Assembly (NCBI GenBank): GCA_037481875.1
Contig: JBBFKY010000001.1
Span: 248,001-312,000 of the forward strand
Reading direction: 5' to 3'
Origin: Desulfosoma sp.
Lineage (GTDB): Bacteria > Desulfobacterota > Syntrophobacteria > Syntrophobacterales > DSM-9756
Length of the DNA: 64,000 nucleotides
Below are positions 26,866-36,643 of the stretch, one piece after another (within the stretch, counting starts at the first letter, position 1; each line of letters begins with the position of its first letter). The notes below the pieces were generated by a model. The model did not search any database, was not told where the DNA came from, and was given only the letters and a program-made list of their open reading frames with translations. The translations under genes and the position numbers were made by a program.

Positions 26866-29004
26866 TCAAGCAACAAGCCGACAGACCGTCAGCAACGGGC
26901 AGTCTTTTTCGTCCCCATCTCGATGCGCATCCTCGTGAATGGCACGAATGGCCTTTTCCATGGTTGGAAAGATATGTGATTCTCCTATCTTGGCAGTTAA
27001 ATGGGTCTTCTTCAACACGCTCATCACGGTCTCGTTCACACCGCTGAAGGAAATCTCAATCCCTCCGCTTCGAACCCGGTCTATCAGTAAAGAAAGTGTT
27101 TCTTCACCGGATGCGTCCATATCGTTGATTCCATTGCATACGACAAGAATGTGGCGCAGAGTGCTTTTTTTTCGAATCAAATCCGTTATCAGATCCTCAA
27201 AATAGCTGGAATTGGCGAAAAACAAAGGCGCATCGAAGCGCATGACCGAAATATACTTACATTCACGAAGCCCATGGGTGGTAGCACAACGAAGCGCTTC
27301 GTCCTCATACCTGGCCAAGGAGGCCACCGTCGGCCTCATACTTTTATACAGAAACACTCCAAGACTCAACCCGACTCCCATCATGATGCCCTTGTCCAGA
27401 TGCGGGGCGAACCACAAAGTGAAGATAAAGGACAGAATGGAAATGAGCCCATCGTACCATTTGGCTCGCCAGGCATGAATGAAACCTGAGACGTTGATGA
27501 GACCGATGACGGCCATCATGATAACGGCGGCGAGCACCGACTGGGGTAGGTGATAGAGAAGAGGGGTGAAGAACATCAACGTGATAACGACGGCCAGACT
27601 GGTAAAGACGCTGGAAAGTCCAGTGACGGCCCCTGCCTGTAGGTTCACGGCCGATCGGGAAAACGATCCTGAGACCGGGTAACTTTTGCCCAGAGCCCCG
27701 ATGAAATTGGCAAGCCCCTGTCCGATGAGCTCTTGATTGGGATCCAATCGCTGTCCGGTTTTGCTTGCCATGGCCTTGGCAATGCTAATGGCTTCCATGA
27801 ATCCCAAAAGGGAAATGATGGCGGCGTAGGACAACAGATGCAAAGCGGCTGAGAGCTCAATTTTAGGCACGGAAAAGGCGGGGATCCCTTTGGGAACAAC
27901 ACCTACAACCTCCCCGCCTCCCATCATGGTGAGGCTCTCCGTTTGCAGGGGCCTGTTCCCGACTCGAAGACGCCAGATACGCCCGTCGGTCTTGAATCCC
28001 GGTGGCAGATGGCCTTTGAGATAAAAAGTCATGGTCCCGTCAGGCTTCATGGCCGCTTCAAAAAGAGTGGATCGCAGCTGTTCTCGATATTGTTGCGCTT
28101 TCGTTTTCAGCGCCTCACTTTCCAGCTGGATCAATTTGTCCTCGGATTCCCACTTCAGTTGAGCGACTGCGTCATGGGCCTCTTTGGCTCTTTCGATCTC
28201 TTTGCTCACAAGGGTGCGTTTTTCCGCCAAAGGTTTAAGTTCGTAGACGGCTTTGTTAAAGGATTGCACGCGCTCCTGTGTTTCCGGATCCTGAATCGCC
28301 GAAAGAGGCACCGTGGTGTTGTGTTCAAACCCCATGAACCAGGAGATAACCGTGGTGATGGCTACGGCCACCAAAACGTTGGGAAGCTTCGGGGCAACCT
28401 TTTTGAGGCCGTACATAATGGCGAAGGCTGTCACCCCCAAGAAGAACGTGGGCCAATGGGTGTAGTGAAAAGCCTGCTGGATCACTCTGTAAACAGTTTG
28501 GTAGTGATGTGGAGCATTGTCCACATTGACACCAAACATCTTGGAGAGTTGGGAGGTGGCGATGATGATGGCGGCCGCGTTGGTGAAGCCATTGACCACT
28601 GGATGGGAAAGAAAATTTACCACCAACCCTAGGCGCAAGACACCGAGGCTGAACTGAAAGAGTCCAACCAAAAGCGCCAACAAGACGGCATAGGCGATGT
28701 ATTCTTGGCTGCCGGCCGTGGCAAGCGGCTCAAGGGAAGCCGATGTCATCAGGGAAACCACCGCCACGGGACCAGTTGCCAGCTGTCGGGAAGAGCCGAA
28801 CAAGGATGCGATCATAGGCGGCAAAAAGGAGGCATAAAGGCCGTAGTAGGGAGGCAAACCCGCCAGTTGGGCATAGGCCATTGACTGGGGAATCAGGACC
28901 AGAGCTACGGTCAATCCGGCGATGGCATCGGCTTGAAATGTGGCGATGTTGTACCCTTTGAACCAGTCGAGAAAAGGAAAGATTTTTTTGAGCATTTCGT
29001 CCAC
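26866..29004 (-). CDS. SulP-family anion permease with STAS domain
   Basis: A 712-residue membrane transporter of sulfate, bicarbonate or similar anions. Membrane segments begin at about residue 25 (AIAGLTVALVLIPQSMAYA, a SulP landmark), and a cytoplasmic STAS domain fills about residues 555-690 (YISVMRFDAPLFFANSSYFE). An unusual stretch at about residues 228-362, rich in charged coiled-coil sequence, sits just before the conserved V-G-V-V-P-K-G-I-P-A-F. Most SulP proteins have only a short loop there. The gene leads a minus-strand group with the kinase-like/receiver fusion. In a sulfate reducer, sulfate uptake is the likely role. Confidence 0.9.
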   Translation of the reverse strand: MDEMLKKIFPFLDWFKGYNIATFQADAIAGLTVALVLIPQSMAYAQLAGLPPYYGLYASFLPPMIASLFGSSRQLATGPVAVVSLMTSASLEPLATAGSQEYIAYAVLLALLVGLFQFSLGVLRLGLVVNFLSHPVVNGFTNAAAIIIATSQLSKMFGVNVDNAPHHYQTVYRVIQQAFHYTHWPTFFLGVTAFAIMYGLKKVAPKLPNVLVAVAITTVISWFMGFEHNTTVPLSAIQDPETQERVQSFNKAVYELKPLAEKRTLVSKEIERAKEAHDAVAQLKWESEDKLIQLESEALKTKAQQYREQLRSTLFEAAMKPDGTMTFYLKGHLPPGFKTDGRIWRLRVGNRPLQTESLTMMGGGEVVGVVPKGIPAFSVPKIELSAALHLLSYAAIISLLGFMEAISIAKAMASKTGQRLDPNQELIGQGLANFIGALGKSYPVSGSFSRSAVNLQAGAVTGLSSVFTSLAVVITLMFFTPLLYHLPQSVLAAVIMMAVIGLINVSGFIHAWRAKWYDGLISILSFIFTLWFAPHLDKGIMMGVGLSLGVFLYKSMRPTVASLARYEDEALRCATTHGLRECKYISVMRFDAPLFFANSSYFEDLITDLIRKKSTLRHILVVCNGINDMDASGEETLSLLIDRVRSGGIEISFSGVNETVMSVLKKTHLTAKIGESHIFPTMEKAIRAIHEDAHRDGDEKDCPLLTVCRLVA

Positions 29005-29075
29005 CCGTTAGAGAAAGAGTTATGATAAAAACCTGGACATGATTCACGGATTGTCAAAGCGTGGCGCGAACCCTT

Positions 29076-29726
29076 TTAGTTGGCCGCTCTACAATTTTCG
29101 TTCTCAGCAACAGCCTTTCCATTCTCACCCTCTTCCAAAGGCATGTTTCGGTTTTCCAGCATGCGTCTGCAAGCCTCGATCATTTCTTTGTACAGCGAAG
29201 TCACATCGTACAGGTTGTACATGCGAAATCGGACCATGCTATCCACCATGGCAAAAAGGATCATGGCACTTTTTCGCGTATGCCAGGGACCAATGGAGCC
29301 ATCCTTCTGGCCCATGCGGATGGCATTTTCAAATATGTCCACAAACGCTTCATAAATGGATTCCAAAAGTTCACGGCAATCAGGGTTGGCTTCCGCCAAT
29401 TCGTAGGGATAACGCTGATGCAGGATGGAGAAGAGATCTTCCCTAATGGATGCCATGTAAAGGTAAAAGGCAATGGATTCTTCAACGAGATTGAGCCCCG
29501 TGATGACTTTTTTTTCGGCCTTGTATTTTTCGAATTCCGGAAGAATGGTGTCCCGAAGGTTTCTCAAAATGGTCAGAAAAATCTCTTGTTTGTTCTTGAA
29601 ATGATAAAAAACCGTTCCTTCCGCCACTCCCGCAGCCTTGCACAGTTCGCTCATGGATGTGTCTTTAAAGCCTTTGCGGGAGAAAAAATAAGTGGCGGCC
29701 TGAAGAATCGCATCACGTTTTTTCAT
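29076..29726 (-). CDS. TetR-family transcriptional regulator
   Basis: A 216-residue repressor-type regulator. The N-terminal HTH is clear: ILQAATYFFSRKGFKDTSM then AGVAEGTVFYHFKNKQEI. The rest is the helical ligand-binding/dimerisation domain with no recognisable ligand signature. The C-terminal 15 residues are acidic and unconserved. A palindromic operator lies about 25 bases upstream of its start, so autoregulation is likely. It lies 70 bases upstream of the SulP gene on the same strand, suggesting it may control that operon. Confidence 0.92.
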   Translation of the reverse strand: MKKRDAILQAATYFFSRKGFKDTSMSELCKAAGVAEGTVFYHFKNKQEIFLTILRNLRDTILPEFEKYKAEKKVITGLNLVEESIAFYLYMASIREDLFSILHQRYPYELAEANPDCRELLESIYEAFVDIFENAIRMGQKDGSIGPWHTRKSAMILFAMVDSMVRFRMYNLYDVTSLYKEMIEACRRMLENRNMPLEEGENGKAVAENENCRAAN

Positions 29727-29750
29727 CTTTGATCCTCGCCCTGAGATGTC

Positions 29751-29766
29751 GACTGAGTGCTCAGTC
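29751..29766. promoter_or_regulatory. probable TetR operator
   Basis: GACTGAGTGCTCAGTC is a 7-bp perfect inverted repeat (GACTGAG/CTCAGTC) around a 2-base centre. It sits 25 bases upstream of the TetR start and has the TGA-TCA character of many TetR half-sites. Confidence 0.75.
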
Positions 29767-30294
29767 GTTTTTTACTTTAATGGCTCAAAAGACACAGGTC
29801 AAGAGAAAAAAAGATCAAGCCAACAAAAAAGCGGCAGGAGAGCTTCTCTCAAGGACGACCCTTGAAAAGAACGGCCTCAAAAGGACCTTTTCCTTAGGAG
29901 CGCGGCGCCTTGAGTCTGTTTTTCATGCAGGCGATCCTCTTTTCGCGAGAAAGCCGCTTCTTTCCGTCTTATGGAAACAGGGCACGCCCCACTTCCCCTT
30001 GAATCGGCATGCGCTGAAATGCTGTCATTTCAATTTCTTGCAATGGATTCAAAAAAAGGCTTTGCGAGCAGAACGCCTTTTTGCTCTTGTGTCCTGAAGC
30101 TTCCATGACTCACCTTGCCCGCAAGAGCTAAAATAGGTACGTTAAGCGGCACGACAGGTCGAGAACTGTGAATCTAGGTTTTTGGGCTTCACCATGACAG
30201 CATGGAGGCATGAGGGTTCACACAGTCTGCGAAGGATTCAAAAGATCAGAAGAAACAGCTGAAATCGATGAAAGAAGGAAGCGGAGCTGGCGTT
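29767..30294. other. intergenic gap between the TetR and glgB genes
   Basis: About 530 bases without a supported gene. An open frame on the plus strand (about 29729-30097) has a low-complexity, Lys/Arg-rich product and begins inside the regulator's promoter; I do not consider it coding. The glgB promoter must lie near its end. Confidence 0.4.
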
Positions 30295-32214
30295 ATGGGG
30301 GAAAGCCAATGGCGTTTTTTCAGCGACTTTGATGTCTATCTCTGGAAGCAGGGCAGCTACTACCGATCGTGGGAAAAGATGGGGGCTCACCCCTGTGTTC
30401 TGAACGGTGTGAGCGGGGTTCATTTTGCGGTGTGGGCTCCCAATGCCGAAAAGGTTTCTGTGGTGGGGGATTTCAACGCATGGAATGAAACGGCCCATCC
30501 TTTGGAACCCTTTGGAGATACCGGCATTTGGAAGGGATTTGTTCCTGGAATCGGTGTGGGCACCTTGTACAAGTATGCCATCACCTCCCGCTTCAATGGC
30601 TACCACGTGCTCAAAGCAGATCCCTATGCCTTTTTTGCCGAAAAACGCCCGGGGACAGCTTCCATCGTCTGGGATCTTTCTGGTTATATCTGGCAAGATA
30701 AAACCTGGATGCGGTCCCGAAACAAAAAAAACACCCGATCGGCCCCCATGGCCATTTACGAAGTCCACTTGGGCTCATGGATGCGGGTGCCCGATGAAGG
30801 CAACCGCTGGCTCACTTACCGCGAACTGGCGCCTCGACTGGCCGCCTACGTTCGGGAGATGGGTTTCACTCACGTGGAATTACTCCCTGTGACCGAACAT
30901 CCCTTGGACGCCTCATGGGGATACCAAACCACCGGGTATTTCGCCGTCACGAGCCGCTTCGGCACCCCTCAGGATTTCATGTTTTTTGTGGACACGCTGC
31001 ACCAGCATGGCATCGGGGTGATCGTCGATTGGGCCCCTGCCCATTTCCCTACCGATGAACACGGCTTAGGCTTTTTCGACGGCACGCACCTCTACGAACA
31101 TGCTGACCCTCGAAAAGGCTTCCATACGGATTGGAAATCTTTCATCTACAACTACGGCCGCAACGAGGTTATGAACTTTTTGATTTCCAATGCCTTGTTT
31201 TGGCTGGATGTCTATCACGTGGATGGTCTTCGAGTGGACGCCGTGGCTTCCATGCTCTATCTCGACTATTCCCGCCGTGATGGAGAATGGATTCCCAACC
31301 AGTACGGCGGCAACGAGAACTTGGAAGCCATTGCCTTTTTGCGCCGTTTTAATGAAATGGTCTACCGGGAACACCCCGACACCATGACCATCGCCGAAGA
31401 ATCCACCGCGTGGCCCATGGTGTCACGCCCCACATACCTGGGCGGTCTTGGGTTCGGCTTCAAATGGAACATGGGCTGGATGCATGACACCTTGCTATAC
31501 ATGTCCAAGGATCCCGTTCACAGAAAATACCACCATAATCTTTTGACCTTCAGCTTGCTTTATGCGTTTTCGGAAAACTTTATTCTGCCTTTTTCCCATG
31601 ATGAGGTCGTTCATGGAAAAGCGTCCATGCTGGCCAAGATGCCAGGAGATTTGTGGCGGAAATTTGCTAACTTAAGGCTTCTCTACGGCTATATGTACGG
31701 CCATCCTGGAAAGAAGCTGTTGTTCATGGGTTCGGAATTCGGCCAGTGGAGTGAATGGAACCATGAGAGTTCACTGGATTGGTTTCTTTTGGAACATGAC
31801 TCCCACAAGGGACTTCAGCAGTGGGTGAAGGATCTCAACCACTTTTTATGCAGCGAACCGGCCCTGTATGAGCTGGACAATGAACCCCAGGGCTTTGAAT
31901 GGATCGACTGTAACGACAGCGATCAAAGCACCCTGGTCTTTTTGCGCCGTGGGAAAAAGGGAGAAGACCTGGTGGTGTGCGCCATGAATTTTACCCCTGT
32001 TCCACGATACCCTTATCGTATTGGGGTGCCTTTTGGAGGCTTTTGGCAAGAGGTGCTTAACAGTGACGCCGTCATCTACGGTGGAAGCGGCCAAGGAAAT
32101 CTGGGCGGCGTGGTGGCCGAAGCTTCCCCTTACCATGGTCGGCCTTTCTCCTTGAGCATCAATTTGCCTCCCTTGGCGGCAGTCTTTTTCAAACCCCAGG
32201 GTTCAGCCCTGTGA
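30295..32214 (+). CDS. glgB: 1,4-alpha-glucan branching enzyme
   Basis: Introduces alpha-1,6 branches into glycogen. 639 residues from the ATG at 30295, a usual GlgB length. The N-terminal CBM48 domain is visible ([23 protein letters not shown]). The GH13 core has the nucleophile Asp in [11 protein letters not shown], the acid/base Glu in IAEESTAW and the transition-state Asp in [15 protein letters not shown] at 30283 lies 8 bases before the chosen ATG; an in-frame ATG at 30268 is possible. No glgA or glgC is in the window. Confidence 0.95.
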   Translation: MGESQWRFFSDFDVYLWKQGSYYRSWEKMGAHPCVLNGVSGVHFAVWAPNAEKVSVVGDFNAWNETAHPLEPFGDTGIWKGFVPGIGVGTLYKYAITSRFNGYHVLKADPYAFFAEKRPGTASIVWDLSGYIWQDKTWMRSRNKKNTRSAPMAIYEVHLGSWMRVPDEGNRWLTYRELAPRLAAYVREMGFTHVELLPVTEHPLDASWGYQTTGYFAVTSRFGTPQDFMFFVDTLHQHGIGVIVDWAPAHFPTDEHGLGFFDGTHLYEHADPRKGFHTDWKSFIYNYGRNEVMNFLISNALFWLDVYHVDGLRVDAVASMLYLDYSRRDGEWIPNQYGGNENLEAIAFLRRFNEMVYREHPDTMTIAEESTAWPMVSRPTYLGGLGFGFKWNMGWMHDTLLYMSKDPVHRKYHHNLLTFSLLYAFSENFILPFSHDEVVHGKASMLAKMPGDLWRKFANLRLLYGYMYGHPGKKLLFMGSEFGQWSEWNHESSLDWFLLEHDSHKGLQQWVKDLNHFLCSEPALYELDNEPQGFEWIDCNDSDQSTLVFLRRGKKGEDLVVCAMNFTPVPRYPYRIGVPFGGFWQEVLNSDAVIYGGSGQGNLGGVVAEASPYHGRPFSLSINLPPLAAVFFKPQGSAL

Positions 32215-32256
32215 CGGCGTACGTCTCATTTTGAAAACACGAGGGGCGAACCTTCC

Positions 32257-33696
32257 ATGGCACCCGCGACTCCTGCGCTCATTTCCGGGCTCTTTTCTAG
32301 ACCGATCGAATGCGCCACCGCCTTGAACGACCTTCCTGACGCTCTCATTTTTTTGTCCCTTCATCGAAGGGTCCTCTTCTTGAACCGAGCGGCGGAGGTG
32401 CTCACGGGGCTTAGCGATGAACAGGCTCGAGGGCTGCCGTGCCGCCATGTCGTGCGCAGCAATCTTTGCCTCAGGGAATGTCCTTTCCGTCAACCCTGGG
32501 GTCATGGAGGGGCTCAGTGTCGTGAAGGGGACATCATCAATAGGGATCGACGTCGGGTTCCTGTGCGCATCAGCTACGTGGTTCTGAGAGACCTGGAAGG
32601 CGCCGTGGCCGGTTTCCTGGAAATTCTTGAAGATCTTCGGCCTTTTCAGATGCTGGAATCTCGATCAGGCCAAGCGGACCGGCTCAGCCGTATCATCGGT
32701 GGAAGTCCCGCCATGGAGCGGCTTTTCGGCATCCTTCCGGGCATTGCCCAGACCGATTCTTCGGTGCTCATTACGGGGGAAACCGGCACGGGCAAGGATC
32801 TTCTCGCTGAAGCCATTCATCAACTTTCGAGCCGGGCCAAAGGGCCTTTCGTAAAAGTCAATTGCGGAGCGCTGCCGGAAACCCTCTTGGAGTCCGAGCT
32901 TTTCGGGCATCAAAAGGGAGCCTTTACGGGCGCTGTGGAAAATAAACCGGGTAGATTCCGGCTGGCTCACAACGGCACGTTGTTTCTTACCGAGATCGGG
33001 GATCTGCCTTTACCTCTTCAAGTTAAGCTGCTCACTTTTCTGGACGACCATGTCATCTACCCTTTGGGTTCCACTAAAGGCACGCGCGTCGATGTGCGCA
33101 TCATCGCCGCCACCCATAGGGACCTTCAAGCCATGGTTCGGGAGGGCAAGTTTCGCCAGGATTTGCTCTATCGATTAAACGTGGTCCGAATTCACATTCC
33201 GCCCCTTCGAGAAAGGCGCGAAGATGTGCGGTTGCTGCTGGAGCATTTTCTTGCCGCTTTTGTTTCCAATTTTCAAAAGAATGTCAAAGGCTTTTCCAAG
33301 GATGCCTTGCGCTGTCTTTTGGAATACCCTTATCCTGGAAACGTGCGCGAGCTTAAAAACATTGTGGAATATGCGGTGAACGTGTGTCGTGAAGAGACCA
33401 TTGATGTGCATCACTTGCCGTCCTATGTGACAGAGATGCGGGATAGGGTTCTGCACGTGCCAGAGACTGGAGACCTGGAACCGCCGACGAAAAGTGTCTT
33501 CGTGGGGTTGCCTCTTGGCGCCGAAACGGCCGACTGGACCGCAATGGAGCGACGTCTCATTGTGGAAGCTCTTGTCAAGGCCAAAGGCAAACGAACTCGA
33601 GCGGCGCAAATTCTGGGCTGGGGGCGTTCCACTTTGTGGCGTAAGATGAAACAATACGGGCTTTTGGCTTCTGGATCCGACCAAGTGGACGTTTAG
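32257..33696 (+). CDS. PAS-containing sigma-54-dependent regulator
   Basis: A 479-residue bacterial enhancer-binding protein. Residues about 18-125 form a PAS-like sensor with an unusual cysteine cluster (RGLPCRHVVRSNLCLRECPF), which might bind a metal or respond to redox state. The AAA+ domain has Walker A GETGTGKD, the sigma-54-contacting GAFTGA loop, Walker B-like LFLTEIGD (Thr instead of Asp), and arginine fingers. The C-terminus has a Fis-type HTH (RTRAAQILGWGRSTLWRKM). It activates promoters recognised by sigma-54 RNA polymerase; targets unknown. It precedes the NifX-like and kinase genes. Confidence 0.9.
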   Translation: MAPATPALISGLFSRPIECATALNDLPDALIFLSLHRRVLFLNRAAEVLTGLSDEQARGLPCRHVVRSNLCLRECPFRQPWGHGGAQCREGDIINRDRRRVPVRISYVVLRDLEGAVAGFLEILEDLRPFQMLESRSGQADRLSRIIGGSPAMERLFGILPGIAQTDSSVLITGETGTGKDLLAEAIHQLSSRAKGPFVKVNCGALPETLLESELFGHQKGAFTGAVENKPGRFRLAHNGTLFLTEIGDLPLPLQVKLLTFLDDHVIYPLGSTKGTRVDVRIIAATHRDLQAMVREGKFRQDLLYRLNVVRIHIPPLRERREDVRLLLEHFLAAFVSNFQKNVKGFSKDALRCLLEYPYPGNVRELKNIVEYAVNVCREETIDVHHLPSYVTEMRDRVLHVPETGDLEPPTKSVFVGLPLGAETADWTAMERRLIVEALVKAKGKRTRAAQILGWGRSTLWRKMKQYGLLASGSDQVDV

Positions 33697-33710
33697 AAGT
33701 GGGGCATTCT

Positions 33711-34097
33711 ATGGTTCGAGTGATTATTCCTGTGCATGGTTCAGAAGTGGCGCCCCGCTTTGATTTGGCCTCAGAAGTCTGGATCGGTGTGCAGGGACCG
33801 GACGGCCGTTTTATGCAAGAACGCACGGTGGTCATGCCGCAGGCGTCTACGGAAAACCTGTGTCAGCTCATTGTGTCCGAAGGGGCGCACGTGGTGGTCT
33901 GCGGAGCCGTCGAACAGGAGTATTTCGATTATCTTGTTTGGAAAAAAGTTACGGTCTATGACGATGTCATAGCGACGGTGGACGCCGTGAAAAAGGCCCT
34001 CGAAGAGGGCACCTTGAAACCTGGCGCTGTGCTTTTGGAAAGGATCCTTGAGGAGTCAGAGCATGTTTTGGGACCGGTGGATTCACCAGATTCGTGA
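33711..34097 (+). CDS. NifX/NafY-like protein (dinitrogenase cofactor family fold)
   Basis: A 128-residue protein with the small alpha/beta fold used by NifX, NifB C-terminus and related proteins. VIIPVHGSEVAPRFDLASEV matches the family start (IP....V..RFD.A). These proteins carry or sense Fe-S or metal cofactors, but no nitrogenase genes are nearby, so the function here is unknown. It overlaps the start of the kinase by 35 bases, suggesting co-translation and a possible regulatory link. Confidence 0.7.
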   Translation: MVRVIIPVHGSEVAPRFDLASEVWIGVQGPDGRFMQERTVVMPQASTENLCQLIVSEGAHVVVCGAVEQEYFDYLVWKKVTVYDDVIATVDAVKKALEEGTLKPGAVLLERILEESEHVLGPVDSPDS

Positions 34098-35787
34098 GGC
34101 TTTCAGCCTGGAATTGGACGAAAGCGGTGCCGCTCGATATGGGATTTTGCGCCGCAATTTGGTCATTCTCATGGGCGTGGTGACGATTGTCCCTCTGGTC
34201 CTTATGGCTGCCATCAATTATCACGAATATCGAAAGGTGCTCGGCCAGGAACTTGCCAATCCTTTACGCAATATTGTCAATAAGACGAAGCATTCCTTTG
34301 AACTTTTCATTGCCGAACGTCAATCGGCGGTGAGTTTCATTGCTCGCGCTTACGGATATCACGAACTCGTGGATCCCCAGCGACTCAATCACATTTTTCG
34401 AGTGGTCAAGCAGGAATTTTCCGGCTTTGTGGATATGGGCTTGATAGACTCGCGCGGCGTTCAGGTGAACTATGTAGGCCCTTATGATCTTAAGGGAAGA
34501 GATTACTCGGATCAGAACTGGTTTCACGAAGTGAATGTTCGAGGGATCTATGTAAGCGATGTTTTTTTGGGATATCGTCGATTCCCTCACGTGGTGATCG
34601 CCGTAGAACAGACCAGCTTGGAAGGGGATCGATGGATTCTTCGCGCCACCATTGACACCCAAAGGTTCAACGAACTGATCGCTTCGATGGGTTTAGATCC
34701 GGACAGCGATGCCTTTCTCGTCAACCATGACGGCGTCTTTCAGACGCCTTCGCGCTTTTATGGAGGCGTTTTAGAAAAATGCCCGCTTCCCATTCCCCCG
34801 GTCAGCTACCAGGCCAATGTCACGACGGCCGTGGATCCCTCGGGACGCCCCATTTTTCTCGCTTATGCCCATTTTGTGCATCCCAATTTTGTCCTTATGG
34901 CGGTTAAGCCCCAGGCGGACGTGCTTCGAGCCTGGACCACGCTCAAGAACGAGCTGGTGGTCCTGTTTTTGGCGGCCACCACGCTGATCTTTCTTGTGGT
35001 TTACAGGCTGACCGGCAACGTGGTGCGAAAGGTGAGGGAGGCTGATGAACGACGCGAAGCGGCCTATCAAGAAATGCAGCATCATCACAAATTGTCTTCC
35101 ATCGGCCGGTTGGCTGCCGGCGTTGCCCACGAGATCAACAACCCTTTGGCTATTATCAACGAAAAAGCCGGCCTGATGATGGACCTTTTGCAAGGGGTTC
35201 CGGATTTTCCGTATCGCGAAAAGTTTCAGGTCTTGATCACCGCGATCCTTGACTCTGTGGAGCGCTGCCGCAACATCACTCATAGGCTTCTGGGGTTTGC
35301 TAGGCGTATGGATGTGCATATCGAGGTGCTCGATGTCAACGAGGTGATTCATGACGTCGTGGGTTTTCTGGAAAAGGAGGCTCTGTACCGCAATGTCGAC
35401 CTGAGACTTCATCTGGCACCAAATCTTTCCAAAATCGCCTCCGACCGGGGGCAACTTCAGCAGGTTTTTTTAAACATTCTCAACAATGCCTTTGCCGCAG
35501 TTGCTGAAGGAGGCATGGTGAGCATTACCACCTGGGATGCGGATTCCGAGCGAATCGGCGTCAGTATTCAGGACAACGGGCACGGCATGAGTCCGGAAAC
35601 GCTGCAACACATCTTCGAGCCCTTTTTTACGACCAAGAAGGGTTCCGGGACAGGACTGGGTTTGCCCATCACCTACGGCATCGTCAAGAAGCTGGGCGGT
35701 TGCATTGAGGTTCAGAGCGAGGAGGGTCGAGGAAGCACTTTTACTGTTTATCTGCCGAAAAAAGGACCTGAGCTGAGCGAAAATTGA
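34063..35787 (+). CDS. Cache-domain sensor histidine kinase
   Basis: A 574-residue membrane sensor kinase. One transmembrane helix spans residues 32-53 and a second about 297-314; between them is an extracytoplasmic Cache-type domain with the phrase YVGPYDLKGRDYSDQNWFH. The H box is [20 protein letters not shown] (His about 356), followed by the N box ILNNAFAAV, G1 DNGHGM and G2 GTGLGLPITYG. The ATG at 34063 follows GAGGAG with 7-base spacing. It is strikingly similar to the kinase at 48362. A single-domain receiver follows 24 bases downstream, its likely partner. Confidence 0.92.
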   Translation: MFWDRWIHQIREAFSLELDESGAARYGILRRNLVILMGVVTIVPLVLMAAINYHEYRKVLGQELANPLRNIVNKTKHSFELFIAERQSAVSFIARAYGYHELVDPQRLNHIFRVVKQEFSGFVDMGLIDSRGVQVNYVGPYDLKGRDYSDQNWFHEVNVRGIYVSDVFLGYRRFPHVVIAVEQTSLEGDRWILRATIDTQRFNELIASMGLDPDSDAFLVNHDGVFQTPSRFYGGVLEKCPLPIPPVSYQANVTTAVDPSGRPIFLAYAHFVHPNFVLMAVKPQADVLRAWTTLKNELVVLFLAATTLIFLVVYRLTGNVVRKVREADERREAAYQEMQHHHKLSSIGRLAAGVAHEINNPLAIINEKAGLMMDLLQGVPDFPYREKFQVLITAILDSVERCRNITHRLLGFARRMDVHIEVLDVNEVIHDVVGFLEKEALYRNVDLRLHLAPNLSKIASDRGQLQQVFLNILNNAFAAVAEGGMVSITTWDADSERIGVSIQDNGHGMSPETLQHIFEPFFTTKKGSGTGLGLPITYGIVKKLGGCIEVQSEEGRGSTFTVYLPKKGPELSEN

Positions 35788-35811
35788 ACAAGCGGTGAAA
35801 GGAGCCAAAGA

Positions 35812-36198
35812 GTGGGTATGGAACCGTTTCACGTACTGCTTGTGGATGATGAAAAAGAATTTGCGACCACCCTGTCTGAAAGACTGGAAATTCGAGGCCT
35901 TAAGGTGAGTGTGGCCTTCAACGGAAACGATGCCCTACGATGGATGGAAGAAAAACGGTTTGACGTCATTGTGGCGGACGTGCGCATGCCCGGCTTCAGC
36001 GGTTTGGATCTCCTGAGGCACATCAAGTCCCGGAAAATAGGAACGCCGGTGATTCTCCTTTCAGGATACAGCGCCCTGCAAGAAGCCATCGAAGGCATGC
36101 ATCTGGGCGCTTTCGATTATCTGATAAAGCCCGTGGACATCGAACAGCTCATGGAAAAGATGCGGGAGGCCGTCGAGAACAAAAGTTCGGGGGGATGA
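35812..36198 (+). CDS. single-domain response regulator
   Basis: A 128-residue receiver. VLLVDDEKEF has the acidic pair, VIVADVRMPGFSG the phosphoacceptor Asp, LLSGYS a Ser at the switch position, and DYLIKPVD the Lys. The GTG at 35812 follows AAAGGAG at suitable spacing; ATG at 35818 is possible. It lies directly after the Cache kinase and is its probable phosphoacceptor. No output domain. Confidence 0.88.
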   Translation: MGMEPFHVLLVDDEKEFATTLSERLEIRGLKVSVAFNGNDALRWMEEKRFDVIVADVRMPGFSGLDLLRHIKSRKIGTPVILLSGYSALQEAIEGMHLGAFDYLIKPVDIEQLMEKMREAVENKSSGG

Positions 36199-36643
36199 AG
36201 TGGTGAGCGCGTTTCCTGGTGATTCCGATTCCTGCCCTTAAAGATTGCCCTTTCTGTGCCATTTCATATCATTTTGTTTCACTCCCATATGTCTCATATT
36301 GTTTTAGGATGAAGCTTGGCGGGGAGCCGTCAGAGCGGCATCGAAGCGAGTCCTTTAAGAAACCATGGTTTTTTCTCTGGCATCCTTTGTGCATTTTCGA
36401 ACAAACGCCACGCCCGGGAAACACCAGGGCGCGGTCTATGAAGGAGAGATTGTAAGAAAAGAGTGGTTGAACGGCGTGACTTGAAGGGAAATCCTAAGGG
36501 CGCCAAGGTTACGGATCACGCGGGGCATCGGGTTCGGTGGCCGGGGTTTGCCGATTTGTTGGATTTTTTTGTCATGATGAAAAGTTTACGAAACACTGCG
36601 TCAGGCTTTTCGCGGGAAAGGTCGGCCTGACGGGGCGATGGTC
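36199..36643. other. intergenic gap with a sigma-54-like promoter
   Basis: About 440 bases. Apart from the candidate sigma-54 site at 36378-36393 there is nothing recognisable. A small open frame at 36219-36455 has no ribosome site. Confidence 0.4.
36378..36393 (+). promoter_or_regulatory. candidate sigma-54 promoter
   Basis: TGGCATCCTTTGTGCA has the required GG-N10-GC spacing of sigma-54 promoters and matches TGGCAC-N5-TTGCA except for two positions. It faces the pseudo-receiver/receiver/CBS/DASS gene group. Confidence 0.45.

Noticed and set aside
29729-30097. Plus-strand open frame of 122 codons
   Set aside because: It begins within the TetR operator, has no ribosome site and encodes a low-complexity basic product.
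36219-36455. Small plus-strand frame
   Set aside because: No ribosome site, and it overlaps the candidate promoter.
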